64,000 bases of DNA, taken from positions 64,792 to 128,791 of the forward strand of contig CAJUBU010000005.1 of NCBI GenBank assembly GCA_910585095.1, given 5' to 3'. Of this stretch, positions 7,526 through 16,991 are shown piece by piece. The notes below the pieces were generated by a model. The model had not been told where the DNA came from. It saw only the letters and a program-made list of their open reading frames with translations, and made no database searches. Numbering within the stretch: position 1 is the stretch's first letter; every line of letters begins with the position of its first letter. Source of the DNA: an uncultured Lachnospira sp. GTDB lineage: Bacteria > Bacillota > Clostridia > Lachnospirales > Lachnospiraceae. Position numbers and translations under genes: made by a program.

Positions 7526-10279
7526 TTAATCATTTTCATCATCCAGTTCAAGACTGTCAAAGTCGTCAATATCTTCTAAAAATTCAGATAAATTTTCTGT
7601 ATCCATTGTTTTTTTTGAATGTTCAAATTCCTTTGGAATTTTGTTAATATTTAATGTTTTTAAAGGATTCTTCATTTTTATAATAGAATCAATCATATCT
7701 GTTTGTAAATTGCTTTGATTGTCTGTATTTTCATTACTTTTTTCAAGCAATTTTTGATATAAAAATTGTGGAGTTACATGTTTTCGTTTTAATATATAAA
7801 GCCCAATCAATATAAGAATACTTAAAATTGTAATGATACAGCCTTTTATAAGATTGACAGGTATATATTTTAATTGAACTTCATGAGAACCCTGTGTGAT
7901 ATCAGTGCCAAGCAGTGCATTGGCGATAGGATAAGTCTCTGCTTTTTTGCCATCAATATATATGCTCCAACCTTTATCAAAAGGAACAGAAAACATAAAT
8001 GTGCCATTATAATCACAATGAACGGTTCCTTGAAATTGAGTATTTGACCAACTGTCAATGATAAATCCATTTTTAGAAAGTGTATCACATACCTGTTTAT
8101 AAATGTTGGTATCAAGCATATATACAGTAATACCTGTAGCTTTATCGCTTCCAATCTGAACAGAATCTGTAGTAGTAACATAACCGACATCAATAAGATG
8201 TGGGTCATTTTTTAAATTTGTAAAACTTTTAACATCATTACCTACGGTTACACTAAAAAGGTCTACTTGACTGTCTTGGATATAAATATACATATGTCCA
8301 TCCGCCTTGGGGGTAATAGTAATATCTGAAGTAGAATTATAATTGTAATCTTCACGAAAGATATTATTTTTTCCTGTCATAGAATAAATCAGTGCATTTT
8401 GATTTTCAATTCCATTATTAATGTCATATCCTTGCCACTCATTGACATTGGAATGGACAACATATCCAAGTGGAAGGGCGTTTTCGTTGCGATATATAAA
8501 TTCACCATCATTTCCAGTGTAATAAGTCAGTAAAGAATCCGTTGCAAGCAGTTGATTGCTTATCAAGTATTTTACTGAAAATAACGAATTGGTCAACAGC
8601 GTTGCTCCATCATAACTATAAGCGTTTGTTGAACCATACATGCCTAAATCTTTAAATAAATCGCTCATTCCAGCGCTGCATGTAGAGGAAAAGGTTGAAA
8701 TGCTGTGGTAGTTATGCCAAGCACCGTCATTTTTTGACCTTGCTCCCCAAATTTTATCCATTCGATAAAAAGAAGAATCATCATTTTTGACAGCGGCTGT
8801 TACATTTTTAACAGCATTATAGTCTAAAAGATAGGAAGGTCTGTCTGTTGTTCCTAATCCTGTGTTTTGCATATTTAAGGCACATTCTGTAATTGCTAAA
8901 GCAAATACAATAAACAGCGCGATAGGAGAATCGCTTTTTTTCTTATGTTTGATAAATAAGGCAAGAGCATATCCAAGCATATAGGCTCCGCTAGTGTAAA
9001 ATATTATAAATTTATAATTTTCACTTTCAATAAATAGCTGTTCTGCTATTAAAAGAAAAGCGGCAGCTATCCAGACACTAAAGGTAATATTGCGCCTTGT
9101 AGCATCTTTTATATGATAATAGCCTTCATATGCCATTGTCAAAATAAAGAAAATATAAATATAAGACTGGCGGCAAGGGAGGCTGTTCGGGTAGTGCAGT
9201 CCATGCCATATAAAGTTTGGTATGTTTAAATTAAAGGCTAATAAAAATGCTAAAAGCATTACGCATTTGCCGATTTTTTCATTGGTTTTAATATTTTTGT
9301 TACATATATACAATGGTATTAAAAGAAAAATGGCAACACCACAATATATATTAGGGTAGTGTTCTAGTCCAAGATGCACAGGGACCTGCATAAGCTGCCG
9401 TACAAGCATTTCCATAATGGAAAAATAAGCTTCCAGTTTTTTTGGAAAGGATATAGAACTGGATGCAGAAAGAGAAAACGTGTAAATTTCTGGCAGCAGC
9501 AAACAGGCAGCTAAGCCTGCTGCTAGCAGTGAAAATATGCCCCAATTCAATATTTTTTTAAAATAAATGGTTGCTGATTTTTTTCCATTGTAAGAAATGA
9601 TTAGCACAATAAAATACATAATTACACTTAGGCATACCATAATGGAAATATAATAATTGGATAGTATACATAACCCAAGCGAAATGCAGTATAAAAAGTA
9701 TTTATCTTCATTGACAAGCTTTTCAAGCCCCAGCATAATAAGGGGAACAAGTATAATACAATCAAGCCACATAATGTTCCAGCTATATGCCGCAACAAAT
9801 GCAGACATTGAATAAAACATGCCAAAAAGAGAGATAATGCAGCTTTTATTATGAAAATGTTTTGTAATATAGTAAGTAAAAGTAACACTGGAAAGAGATA
9901 ATTTTAATATAATTAACACATTCATTATCTCAATCATGCTTTTTTGAGGAAAAAGTGCAATCAATAAATTCATTGGGCTTGATAAATAGTAGGCGGCTAA
10001 GGAAGTGAAATTTGTTCCCATGCCAATATCCCAGCTATATGTCAATGATTCGCCGTTTCTTAATTTATTCCATAATTCAGAAAAGAAGGGTGCATATTGG
10101 TGATACATATCCGAACGTAGATAACAGTTATCGCCAAAAGGATAGATGTCTTTTAAATAATACAAAGCGACAAATACCATAAGCGGTATAATAAAAGCTA
10201 TAATGTAAGTAATATTGCCACAAGGAATAAGGCTGTCTGTATTATCAAGCCAGCTTATTTTTTTTCGCTTTTTTTTCAT
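7526..10279 (-). CDS. YfhO-family multi-pass membrane protein (putative glycosyltransferase-like)
   Basis: 917 residues. The N-terminal half has about 12-14 hydrophobic segments; the first follows a basic cytoplasmic tail, and next comes the family motif PFGDNCYLRSDMYHQYAPFF near residues 45-65. A large soluble extracytoplasmic beta-rich region follows, then one C-terminal membrane span and an acidic cytoplasmic tail. YfhO-type proteins are GT-C-like membrane proteins, linked in some Firmicutes to glycosylation of lipoteichoic acid or lipids. The substrate here is unknown. The start at 10279 is set by AGAAATGGAG at 10295-10286; the ATG at 10291 lies inside that ribosome site. The leader carries a predicted pseudoknot. 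Confidence 0.8.
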   Translation of the reverse strand: MKKKRKKISWLDNTDSLIPCGNITYIIAFIIPLMVFVALYYLKDIYPFGDNCYLRSDMYHQYAPFFSELWNKLRNGESLTYSWDIGMGTNFTSLAAYYLSSPMNLLIALFPQKSMIEIMNVLIILKLSLSSVTFTYYITKHFHNKSCIISLFGMFYSMSAFVAAYSWNIMWLDCIILVPLIMLGLEKLVNEDKYFLYCISLGLCILSNYYISIMVCLSVIMYFIVLIISYNGKKSATIYFKKILNWGIFSLLAAGLAACLLLPEIYTFSLSASSSISFPKKLEAYFSIMEMLVRQLMQVPVHLGLEHYPNIYCGVAIFLLIPLYICNKNIKTNEKIGKCVMLLAFLLAFNLNIPNFIWHGLHYPNSLPCRQSYIYIFFILTMAYEGYYHIKDATRRNITFSVWIAAAFLLIAEQLFIESENYKFIIFYTSGAYMLGYALALFIKHKKKSDSPIALFIVFALAITECALNMQNTGLGTTDRPSYLLDYNAVKNVTAAVKNDDSSFYRMDKIWGARSKNDGAWHNYHSISTFSSTCSAGMSDLFKDLGMYGSTNAYSYDGATLLTNSLFSVKYLISNQLLATDSLLTYYTGNDGEFIYRNENALPLGYVVHSNVNEWQGYDINNGIENQNALIYSMTGKNNIFREDYNYNSTSDITITPKADGHMYIYIQDSQVDLFSVTVGNDVKSFTNLKNDPHLIDVGYVTTTDSVQIGSDKATGITVYMLDTNIYKQVCDTLSKNGFIIDSWSNTQFQGTVHCDYNGTFMFSVPFDKGWSIYIDGKKAETYPIANALLGTDITQGSHEVQLKYIPVNLIKGCIITILSILILIGLYILKRKHVTPQFLYQKLLEKSNENTDNQSNLQTDMIDSIIKMKNPLKTLNINKIPKEFEHSKKTMDTENLSEFLEDIDDFDSLELDDEND

Positions 10280-10285
10280 AGTAAT

Positions 10286-10364
10286 CTCCATTTCTGCGCT
10301 GCTTTTTTATAAAGAATGAAATGTTCTTATAAATTTGTGCCAAACAACGCCCAAACACAAACTT
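10286..10364 (-). promoter_or_regulatory. Predicted pseudoknot leader of the YfhO-family gene
   Basis: On the minus strand, AAGTTTGTG (10364-10356) pairs with CACAAATTT (10339-10331), with one G-U. The loop contains GCGTTGTT (10350-10343), which can pair with AGCAGCGC (10303-10296) over 8 bp including two G-U pairs. AGCAGCGC directly abuts AGAAATGGAG (10295-10286). The same arrangement is found before pepD, nadA and nadB. Confidence 0.6.
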
Positions 10365-10498
10365 GTTTTTTCCAATTTATAACATAATAAACAATAGTGT
10401 ACTATATTTTAATATGATTTGCACTTGTATTTTTATTTTTTTTTTTGTAATATTATCATGTGCGTAATAAGTTCCTATTCATTTTAAATGGGGATTGT

Positions 10499-11179
10499 AT
10501 GATTAATAAATTAAATGTATTGAATACATATTTAAAAAGTAATAAAACAGCTATTCGATATGGAATAGTCTGTTTGACAATATTGGTTCTGGGTACAATA
10601 TATTGTATATCTGTATTAGCAAAAAAAGATAAAGAGGCGGTTGAGTATTATAATTATCAGACAGTAGATGAAGAATCTTTATATTCTGCATCCGAAAATG
10701 ATAATAAAATTATTTCATCAAATGATAACCAAAATTCCAAAATTTACGTATATATATGTGGCTGTGTAAAGAATCCTGGAGTATACCCATGTGTCAAAGG
10801 CACCAGAGTGTATGAAATCATTGATATGGCGGGTGGTTTAACAGAGGAAGCATATGTGCAGGCTCTTAATCTTGCTGATATCGTTGAAGATAAGGATAAA
10901 ATATACGTTCCAGATATGGAGTCTTTCCAAAATCAGGAAAATTTATCCGATAACCGTATTGATATCGAAAATTCGTCAAAAAAATCGTTGCTTATCAATA
11001 TTAATATAGCATCACTTTCAGAGCTTACAACACTTCCAGGAATAGGTGAATCAAGAGCAAGAGATATCATTGAGTATCGTACAAAGCATGGCAAATTTGA
11101 TATGAAAGAAGATATTATGAAAATCAGTGGCATAAAAGAAGCAGCATATTCAAAAATAAAAGATTATATAACGGTATAA
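10499..11179 (+). CDS. comEA: Competence protein ComEA (membrane-anchored DNA receptor)
   Basis: 226 residues. One N-terminal membrane span (about 20-40) is followed by a linker, an SLBB/Ubl-type domain (YVYICGCVKNPGVYPCVKGTRVYEII) and a C-terminal double helix-hairpin-helix domain (ININIASLSELTTLPGIGESRARDIIEYR). ComEA binds double-stranded DNA at the cell surface and delivers it to the ComEC channel. ATG 10499 has GGGGATT just upstream; an earlier in-frame ATG at 10460 has no ribosome site. ComEC lies 3.3 kb downstream, separated by a two-component system and a lipoprotein gene, whereas in Bacillus the com genes are adjacent. Confidence 0.9.
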   Translation: MINKLNVLNTYLKSNKTAIRYGIVCLTILVLGTIYCISVLAKKDKEAVEYYNYQTVDEESLYSASENDNKIISSNDNQNSKIYVYICGCVKNPGVYPCVKGTRVYEIIDMAGGLTEEAYVQALNLADIVEDKDKIYVPDMESFQNQENLSDNRIDIENSSKKSLLININIASLSELTTLPGIGESRARDIIEYRTKHGKFDMKEDIMKISGIKEAAYSKIKDYITV

Positions 11180-11315
11180 AAAGCATATTTATAAAGCGCT
11201 ATTTGCCGATATAAAATTTATAAAAAGTACAAATCATCATTTATGGTACATTTGTAATATTTGGTTTCTTAGATGACAGATAATTTAAATAATGGAAAGG
11301 TATGGTTGATACATA

Positions 11316-12005
11316 ATGGCAAATAAAGTATTGATTGTAGACGATGAAAAATTAATTATAAAAGGATTAAAATATAGTCTGGAGCAAGATGGTATGGAAG
11401 TGGAATGTGCCTATGACGGAGAGGAAGCCTTTGAATGTATTAAAAAAAACGATTATGATATGGTTCTTTTGGATATTATGCTTCCAAAACTAGATGGCAT
11501 GGAAGTCTGTCAGCAAGTTCGAGAATTTTCAAATGTACCTATTATTATGCTTACAGCAAAAGGTGATGATATGGATAAAATTTTAGGGTTGGAATATGGA
11601 GCAGACGACTATATTACTAAACCTTTTAATGTGCTTGAGGTTAAGGCAAGAATTAAAGCGATACTTAGAAGAAATGTTAAAAAAGTGCAGCCTGTTGTCA
11701 ATAGCAGTATTATTATTTCTGGAAATTTTAAATTGGATTGCGACAATCGAAATTTAATGATTAATGAAAAAGAAATTAATCTTACAGCAAAAGAATTTGA
11801 TTTAGTAGAGATTCTTGTAAGAAATCCAGGCAAAGTGTATAGCAGGGATATGCTTCTTAATATGGTTTGGGGAAGCGATTATCCAGGTGATGCAAGAACG
11901 GTTGATGTACATGTGAGAAGATTAAGAGAAAAAATTGAGGATAATGCCAGTGAGCCGAAATATATTCACACACGCTGGGGAGTAGGATATTACTATAATG
12001 TTTAA
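11316..12005 (+). CDS. OmpR/PhoB-family response regulator (WalR-like)
   Basis: 229 residues. The receiver domain (1-120) has acidic residues D9/D10, phospho-acceptor D53 in MVLLDIMLP, Thr in MLTAK and Lys in YITKPFN. A winged-helix DNA-binding domain (about 130-229) ends in RTVDVHVRRLREKIE...RWGVGYYY. The kinase gene overlaps its end by 8 bases, a typical translationally coupled pair. The sequence resembles YycF/WalR and PhoP-type regulators. The target genes cannot be read from this window. Confidence 0.9.
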   Translation: MANKVLIVDDEKLIIKGLKYSLEQDGMEVECAYDGEEAFECIKKNDYDMVLLDIMLPKLDGMEVCQQVREFSNVPIIMLTAKGDDMDKILGLEYGADDYITKPFNVLEVKARIKAILRRNVKKVQPVVNSSIIISGNFKLDCDNRNLMINEKEINLTAKEFDLVEILVRNPGKVYSRDMLLNMVWGSDYPGDARTVDVHVRRLREKIEDNASEPKYIHTRWGVGYYYNV

Positions 12006-13521
12006 AAATCATAATGATATCGATGTGGAAAAAGAAGAAAATGATAATCAATTAAAAAAATATGCAGGTAATTTTTTTAAAGTGATTAACAGTACAAAAG
12101 TTGAAACTTTTATTATTCTTGTAATTATATTGCTTGCATCATTGTTTACTGTAGAAAAATGTACTAGTCATTTTTTAATTCGAGGTATGGTGGAAAATGA
12201 ACTTGCAAGCTTACAGACAAGTACAGCAGTGATGGCAAATGAATTTTCAGAGTATTTGACAATACATGATGCAGAAAAAGACGGCGTTTATGATTTGTTA
12301 AAACATTATTCGGCAATGAATTATATGCGAATCCGAGTAATTGATGAGCGTTTTGTTATTGTGTTGGATTCATATTATACAGAATATTCAAGAAGTATGA
12401 TTAATCCCAATGTATTAAATTCGTATAAGAATAAAAAAAATGTCTTTGAGTATAATAAAAAATTAAATTCAATAGAGGCTGTTGTTCCTATCATCAATTC
12501 CGAAAATGCAACGTGTGGTGTTATTGTTACAGACATGTCTTTAACGAAGATATTATCTTATAAAAAATCAATTTATAATAATATATATACAGCAATCATA
12601 GCAGTAATGATTGTTTCAATTAGTTTAATTTATCTAATTATTAGTGTAACATCAAAACGCTATAAAAAATTATATCAGGTTATTGAGGAGGTTGCAGCAG
12701 GACATGTGGATAAGCGGTTGCCAGTTAAAGGAAGCACAGAGATGAAAGAGCTGGCAACCCATTTTAATACAGTGATGGATAAGGCAAATAGTTTAGATGA
12801 GAGTAGACAAGAATTTGTATCCAATGTATCACATGAGTTGAAAACACCAATTACATCCATTAAGGTGCTAGCCGATTCACTCAATATGCAAGAGGATGCT
12901 CCAATCGAATTATACAAAGAATTTATGCAGGATATTGTTGAAGAAATTGATAGAGAAAGTAAAATTATAGATGATTTATTAACGCTTGTAAGAATGGATA
13001 AAAAAGCGGTTGCCCTAAATATTGCTTCTATTAATTTAAATGAATTGATGGAGTTGGTATTAAAACGATTAAAGCCAATTGCTGAAAAAAAGAATGTTGA
13101 AATTCTTTTTGAAAGTTTTAGACCTGTCGTTGCAGAAGTGGATGAGGTGAAATTTACACAAGTGGTATCAAATCTTGTGGAAAATGCAATAAAATATAAT
13201 AATAATGATGGATGGGTTCATGTATCGTTAAATGCAGATTATCAGTATTTTTATGTGCGTGTTGAAGATTCTGGAATAGGTATACCAAAAGAAAGCCAAG
13301 AATTGGTTTTTGACCGATTTTACAGGGTGGATAAGGCAAGGTCTAGGGAGACAGGTGGAACAGGACTTGGACTTGCCATTGTTCAAAATATTATTCTTAT
13401 GCATCATGGGATTATTAAACTATATAGTGAAGAAGGGCAAGGAACTACATTTACAGTAAGGATTCCATTAAATTATGTAAATGAGAATAATCATGTATCA
13501 ATTAAAGAAGACAAATTATAA
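11998..13521 (+). CDS. Membrane sensor histidine kinase (WalK-like)
   Basis: 507 residues. TM1 (about 33-55) and TM2 (about 198-220) bracket an extracellular sensor domain of roughly 140 residues. A HAMP linker, a HisKA domain with phospho-acceptor H279 in NVSHELKTPITS, and a HATPase domain with VEDSGIGIP and GGTGLGLAIV follow. No PAS domain is evident, unlike full-length WalK. It overlaps the response regulator start-to-stop and is followed after 46 bases by a GerM-like lipoprotein gene. The trio is probably one operon and may monitor the envelope. Confidence 0.9.
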   Translation: MFKNHNDIDVEKEENDNQLKKYAGNFFKVINSTKVETFIILVIILLASLFTVEKCTSHFLIRGMVENELASLQTSTAVMANEFSEYLTIHDAEKDGVYDLLKHYSAMNYMRIRVIDERFVIVLDSYYTEYSRSMINPNVLNSYKNKKNVFEYNKKLNSIEAVVPIINSENATCGVIVTDMSLTKILSYKKSIYNNIYTAIIAVMIVSISLIYLIISVTSKRYKKLYQVIEEVAAGHVDKRLPVKGSTEMKELATHFNTVMDKANSLDESRQEFVSNVSHELKTPITSIKVLADSLNMQEDAPIELYKEFMQDIVEEIDRESKIIDDLLTLVRMDKKAVALNIASINLNELMELVLKRLKPIAEKKNVEILFESFRPVVAEVDEVKFTQVVSNLVENAIKYNNNDGWVHVSLNADYQYFYVRVEDSGIGIPKESQELVFDRFYRVDKARSRETGGTGLGLAIVQNIILMHHGIIKLYSEEGQGTTFTVRIPLNYVNENNHVSIKEDKL

Positions 13522-13567
13522 TTTGAAGGCTTATGCGAAAAGTTATACAGAAATGAGGATGAATGTT

Positions 13568-14485
13568 TTGCATAAATATATCAATATACGGATTCTTTTG
13601 TGTATTTTAACAGTATGTTTTTTATTATGTTTATCTGGATGTGAAGAATCAGCAGAAGGTATGAAAATATATTATAGAAATGTTACAGATAATACACTTG
13701 TGGCAGTGGATTTTGAAACAGAAAGTACCGATGCCTATGAAATTATCAGTGAAATGTTTGAACAAATGAGAAAAAAACCCAAACAAAAAGAAATTGACAT
13801 TTTGCTTTTAGATGGGATAGAAATTATAAATACTGAAATAAATATGAATGTTGCCAATATCTATTTTAATAAGGAATATAATGTATTAAATAATATTGAT
13901 GAAGTGTTGATGAGAGCAGGTGTTGTAAAAGCAATAACACAGATTGATTCCATTGATTATGTGCGTTTTTATGTGGATGGTTCACCTGCAAGGTATGAAG
14001 ATGGAACATTTATAGGATTGATGTCGCCAGATGATTTTATTAATGATTCAAAGGATTCGATTGGTAATGTTGAATGGAGAGATATCACTTTATATTTTGC
14101 CAATAGAACGGGGGATATGCTTGTTAAAACAACGGAAAGTGTTGGATATGCAAAAAATACATCTATTGAGAGAATTGTTGTTGAACGTCTTATTAAAGGA
14201 ACATCAGACAACAATCTATCCTCAACACTTCCCTCTGATTTAAAATTATTAAGCATTTCTGTTAGTGAAGGTGTATGTTATGTGAATTTAAGTTCTGTTT
14301 TTTTGACAGAGATGGTGAATGTATCCAATGAAATACCTATTTATTCAATTGTTAATTCTTTATGTGAATTAAAAACAATAAAAGAAGTACGAATTATGAT
14401 TAATGGGGATTCTAATCGGAGTTTTCGTGAAAGTATCCAATTAAATACATCATTTCAATATAATAAGGATATTGTAAGCACATAA
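13568..14485 (+). CDS. Lipoprotein with GerMN (sporulation/germination) domains
   Basis: About 305 residues. A lipoprotein signal with lipobox CLSGC ends near residue 25. Two repeats follow that resemble the GerMN domain of Bacillus GerM, one around IEIINTEINMNVANIYFNKEY and one around LKLLSISVSEGVCYVNLSSVF. GerM-type proteins act at the septum or engulfing membrane in sporulation. The TTG at 13568 is proposed as start because AGAAATGAGG (13549-13558) lies 9 bases upstream, the spacing seen at other starts here. ATGs at 13553 and 13559 overlap the ribosome site. It is probably an auxiliary protein of the upstream two-component system. Confidence 0.75.
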   Translation: MHKYINIRILLCILTVCFLLCLSGCEESAEGMKIYYRNVTDNTLVAVDFETESTDAYEIISEMFEQMRKKPKQKEIDILLLDGIEIINTEINMNVANIYFNKEYNVLNNIDEVLMRAGVVKAITQIDSIDYVRFYVDGSPARYEDGTFIGLMSPDDFINDSKDSIGNVEWRDITLYFANRTGDMLVKTTESVGYAKNTSIERIVVERLIKGTSDNNLSSTLPSDLKLLSISVSEGVCYVNLSSVFLTEMVNVSNEIPIYSIVNSLCELKTIKEVRIMINGDSNRSFRESIQLNTSFQYNKDIVST

Positions 14486-14493
14486 TAGAAAGG

Positions 14494-16833
14494 ATGGTGA
14501 TTTATATAAGAAGACCACTTGTATTTTATTGCATAGTAGAACTTGTCTTTTGCTTGTTAAGTATCTATGGGGCAGAACATACTGCCCCTTCTTCTTTCGA
14601 TTCGGTTATTAGTGATACAAATAAAACACAATCTACAGTAATTGGGATGGTACAATCTGTAAAACAAACCGAATTTGGCGTCAATTATCAGTTATCAAAC
14701 TGTACAATACAAATTCCAGATGACCATTGTGAAAATAAAAATGTTTTAGTTTATTCCAGTGATATAAAAATACTCTGTCATATTGGTGATACAATCTGTG
14801 TAAAAGGTGGATTAAGAAGTTTTCCCAGTCCTAGAAATGATGGCGAATTGAATCAAAAACTTTATTATAAATCCATTGGTATTTGGTATAGAATAGCGGC
14901 AGAAGATATCAAAATAATAAAAGAAAGCAGTGGAATAACGAGTTATCGAAATCAAATAAAAGATTCGTTGGATGAACATTTACATAGTATTGCAGAACAG
15001 GAAGATTATGGAATAATAGATGCTATTCTTTTAGGCGATAAAAGTAGTCTGTCACAAGATATGTATAAACTGTTTCAAAAAAATGGAATAGCACATATTA
15101 TTGCTATTAGCGGACTGCATGTCTCTTTTCTTGGAATGGCAATATATAAGTTATTAAGAAAATGTGGTTTTGGATTTTTGACATCGTTTACGATTAGTTT
15201 TTTATTTCTTGCCCTATATGCAGGATTGACAGGAAATGGCGTATCTGCCAGACGTGCTGTCTTTATGTGTGTACTGCAAATGGGAGCTTCCGTTTTAGGG
15301 AGAACATATGATACATTGTCAGCGCTTGCATTATCTGCAATGATTTTTCTTGCTGAAAATCAATATATCTGTTTTTATTCTGGATTTTTAATGTCCTTTT
15401 TAGCTATCTTAGGCATTTTGTTTGTAGTGCCTTCTTTAAATGCTATAATGAGTCCAGTTATCAATAAAAAAATTGAAAAAATAGAGCAAAAAAATCAATG
15501 GATTTCATATTATATTGCATCTTTTTTACGTTTTATTACAAAAGCTTTTATAGGAAGTTTAGGAATTAGTCTTTTTATGCTGCCGCTTATTTCATATTAT
15601 TATCTTGAGATACCATTATATGGTGTTTTTTTAAATATGATTGTTATACCATTGATGTCTTTATTATTATTTTGTAGTGTTGCAGCATTAGCAGTTTCTT
15701 ATATTTGTATGCCAGCAGGCGCATTTTTGATGGGAACGGTTCATTATATTTTAAAAGGATATGTTATGTTATGTGAATTTGTGGAAAAGTTACCTTTTAG
15801 TCAAATACAGACACAAAAACCTGAAATAGGACAAGTGGTATTGTTTTATATTGGTATTGGATTGATGGTGATAATTGTTCAAATGTTTCAGTCACAGCGA
15901 TGGATAAAAAAACTGAAAAGAATCAAATTTTTATCTTTAAAATGTAAAATCAATACATTAAGAAATAGTATAGCATTGTTCTTTTTTACTGCTGCTATAA
16001 TCATTTTATTTTATAGAGGAAAAGTTCCATTTACAGTGGATATGATTGATGTCGGACAAGGCGATTGTATCTTAATAAGAAAAGAAAATATCAATATGCT
16101 TTTTGATGGCGGCAGCAGCGATATTAGTAAGGTTGGAGAAAAGCGAATATATCCATTGCTGCGCAGTTATGGCATTAATAAAATAGATTATATCTTTATC
16201 AGTCATAGTGACAGCGACCATGTAAATGGTATTATGGAATTAATGGATTTAACAGGCAAGACGTTTACCATAGAAAACATTGTATTACCAGATATTATAA
16301 ATCAAACAACAAAAACACCAGATGATTCTTATATGAATATAATTAAAAAGGCAAAGGAAAAAGATATTCGTGTTTTATATGCTGATGCTGGCTGGGGTGT
16401 GCGGTTTCCCTGTGGAATAACTATTTCATGTCTGCATCCATCACAGGGGTATTTGTATGAGAGCAACAATGATTATTCAGCAGTGTATCGTGTGACGTAT
16501 AAAGAATTTTCTATATTGATGACAGGCGATGTTGAGAAAAAAGGGGAACAAGAGATGATAAAAGAAAATCAATTGAATAAGACAATGGTGTTAAAAACGG
16601 CGCATCATGGTTCTTTAAGTTCTTCCGATAAAGCGTTTTTGGAAAACGTGCAGCCTCAGATAGCCATTATTTCCTGTGGTGTCAATAATCGGTACAAACA
16701 TCCGTCAGGCGAGACGGTCAAGCGTTTAAAAGAGTGTGGGGCAAAGGTCTATATTACGGCAAAGACAGGACAGATAAAAATTGTTGTAAAAGATAAAGGG
16801 GTAGAGGTGCAGACATATTTGGAAGATAAATAG
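14494..16833 (+). CDS. comEC: DNA internalisation protein ComEC/Rec2
   Basis: About 779 residues. An N-terminal soluble domain (DUF4131-like) follows a first membrane span. The polytopic Competence domain has the motif HIIAISGLHVSFLG near residues 202-215. The C-terminal metallo-beta-lactamase-like domain has FDGGSS, FISHSDSDHVNGI, MTGDVEKKGE and LKTAHHGSLSSSD. ComEC forms the membrane channel for single-stranded DNA and its lactamase-like domain is thought to degrade the other strand. The sequence AGAAAGGATGGTGATT spans the annotated ATG, so the true start may be a few codons downstream at a non-ATG codon. Confidence 0.95.
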   Translation: MVIYIRRPLVFYCIVELVFCLLSIYGAEHTAPSSFDSVISDTNKTQSTVIGMVQSVKQTEFGVNYQLSNCTIQIPDDHCENKNVLVYSSDIKILCHIGDTICVKGGLRSFPSPRNDGELNQKLYYKSIGIWYRIAAEDIKIIKESSGITSYRNQIKDSLDEHLHSIAEQEDYGIIDAILLGDKSSLSQDMYKLFQKNGIAHIIAISGLHVSFLGMAIYKLLRKCGFGFLTSFTISFLFLALYAGLTGNGVSARRAVFMCVLQMGASVLGRTYDTLSALALSAMIFLAENQYICFYSGFLMSFLAILGILFVVPSLNAIMSPVINKKIEKIEQKNQWISYYIASFLRFITKAFIGSLGISLFMLPLISYYYLEIPLYGVFLNMIVIPLMSLLLFCSVAALAVSYICMPAGAFLMGTVHYILKGYVMLCEFVEKLPFSQIQTQKPEIGQVVLFYIGIGLMVIIVQMFQSQRWIKKLKRIKFLSLKCKINTLRNSIALFFFTAAIIILFYRGKVPFTVDMIDVGQGDCILIRKENINMLFDGGSSDISKVGEKRIYPLLRSYGINKIDYIFISHSDSDHVNGIMELMDLTGKTFTIENIVLPDIINQTTKTPDDSYMNIIKKAKEKDIRVLYADAGWGVRFPCGITISCLHPSQGYLYESNNDYSAVYRVTYKEFSILMTGDVEKKGEQEMIKENQLNKTMVLKTAHHGSLSSSDKAFLENVQPQIAIISCGVNNRYKHPSGETVKRLKECGAKVYITAKTGQIKIVVKDKGVEVQTYLEDK

Positions 16834-16892
16834 CGGATAAGTTATAAGCAAGAATAAATAAAATTTTTTTTTACAATTTTATCATTTCCTGC

Positions 16893-16920
16893 TATAATAA
16901 TCTCGGCAAAGCTGAGCTAT
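16893..16920 (-). repeat. Copy of the GGCTTTGCCGAGATTATTATA intergenic repeat
   Basis: On the minus strand this reads CTCAGCTTTGCCGAGATT followed by ATTATA, matching the two copies near 29.05-29.17 kb. It forms a short GC-rich hairpin (CTCGGC/GCTGAG) and lies between comEC and holA. Confidence 0.5.
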
Positions 16921-16991
16921 AAAATCTGGCTTCTTGCTATATATCTATATATTAATATATGATATAATAAAACAATCAAAAGGAGTAAAAG

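Noticed and set aside
11205..11212. GCCGATAT upstream of the response regulator gene, identical to the sigma-D (flagellar) -10 consensus.
   Set aside because: No TAAA lies at the required 14-16 nt upstream, so a sigma-D promoter is not supported.
16855..16890. ATAAAATT/AATTTTAT hairpin with a T tract after comEC as a terminator.
   Set aside because: The stem is purely A/T and weak, so it is not reported as a supported terminator.
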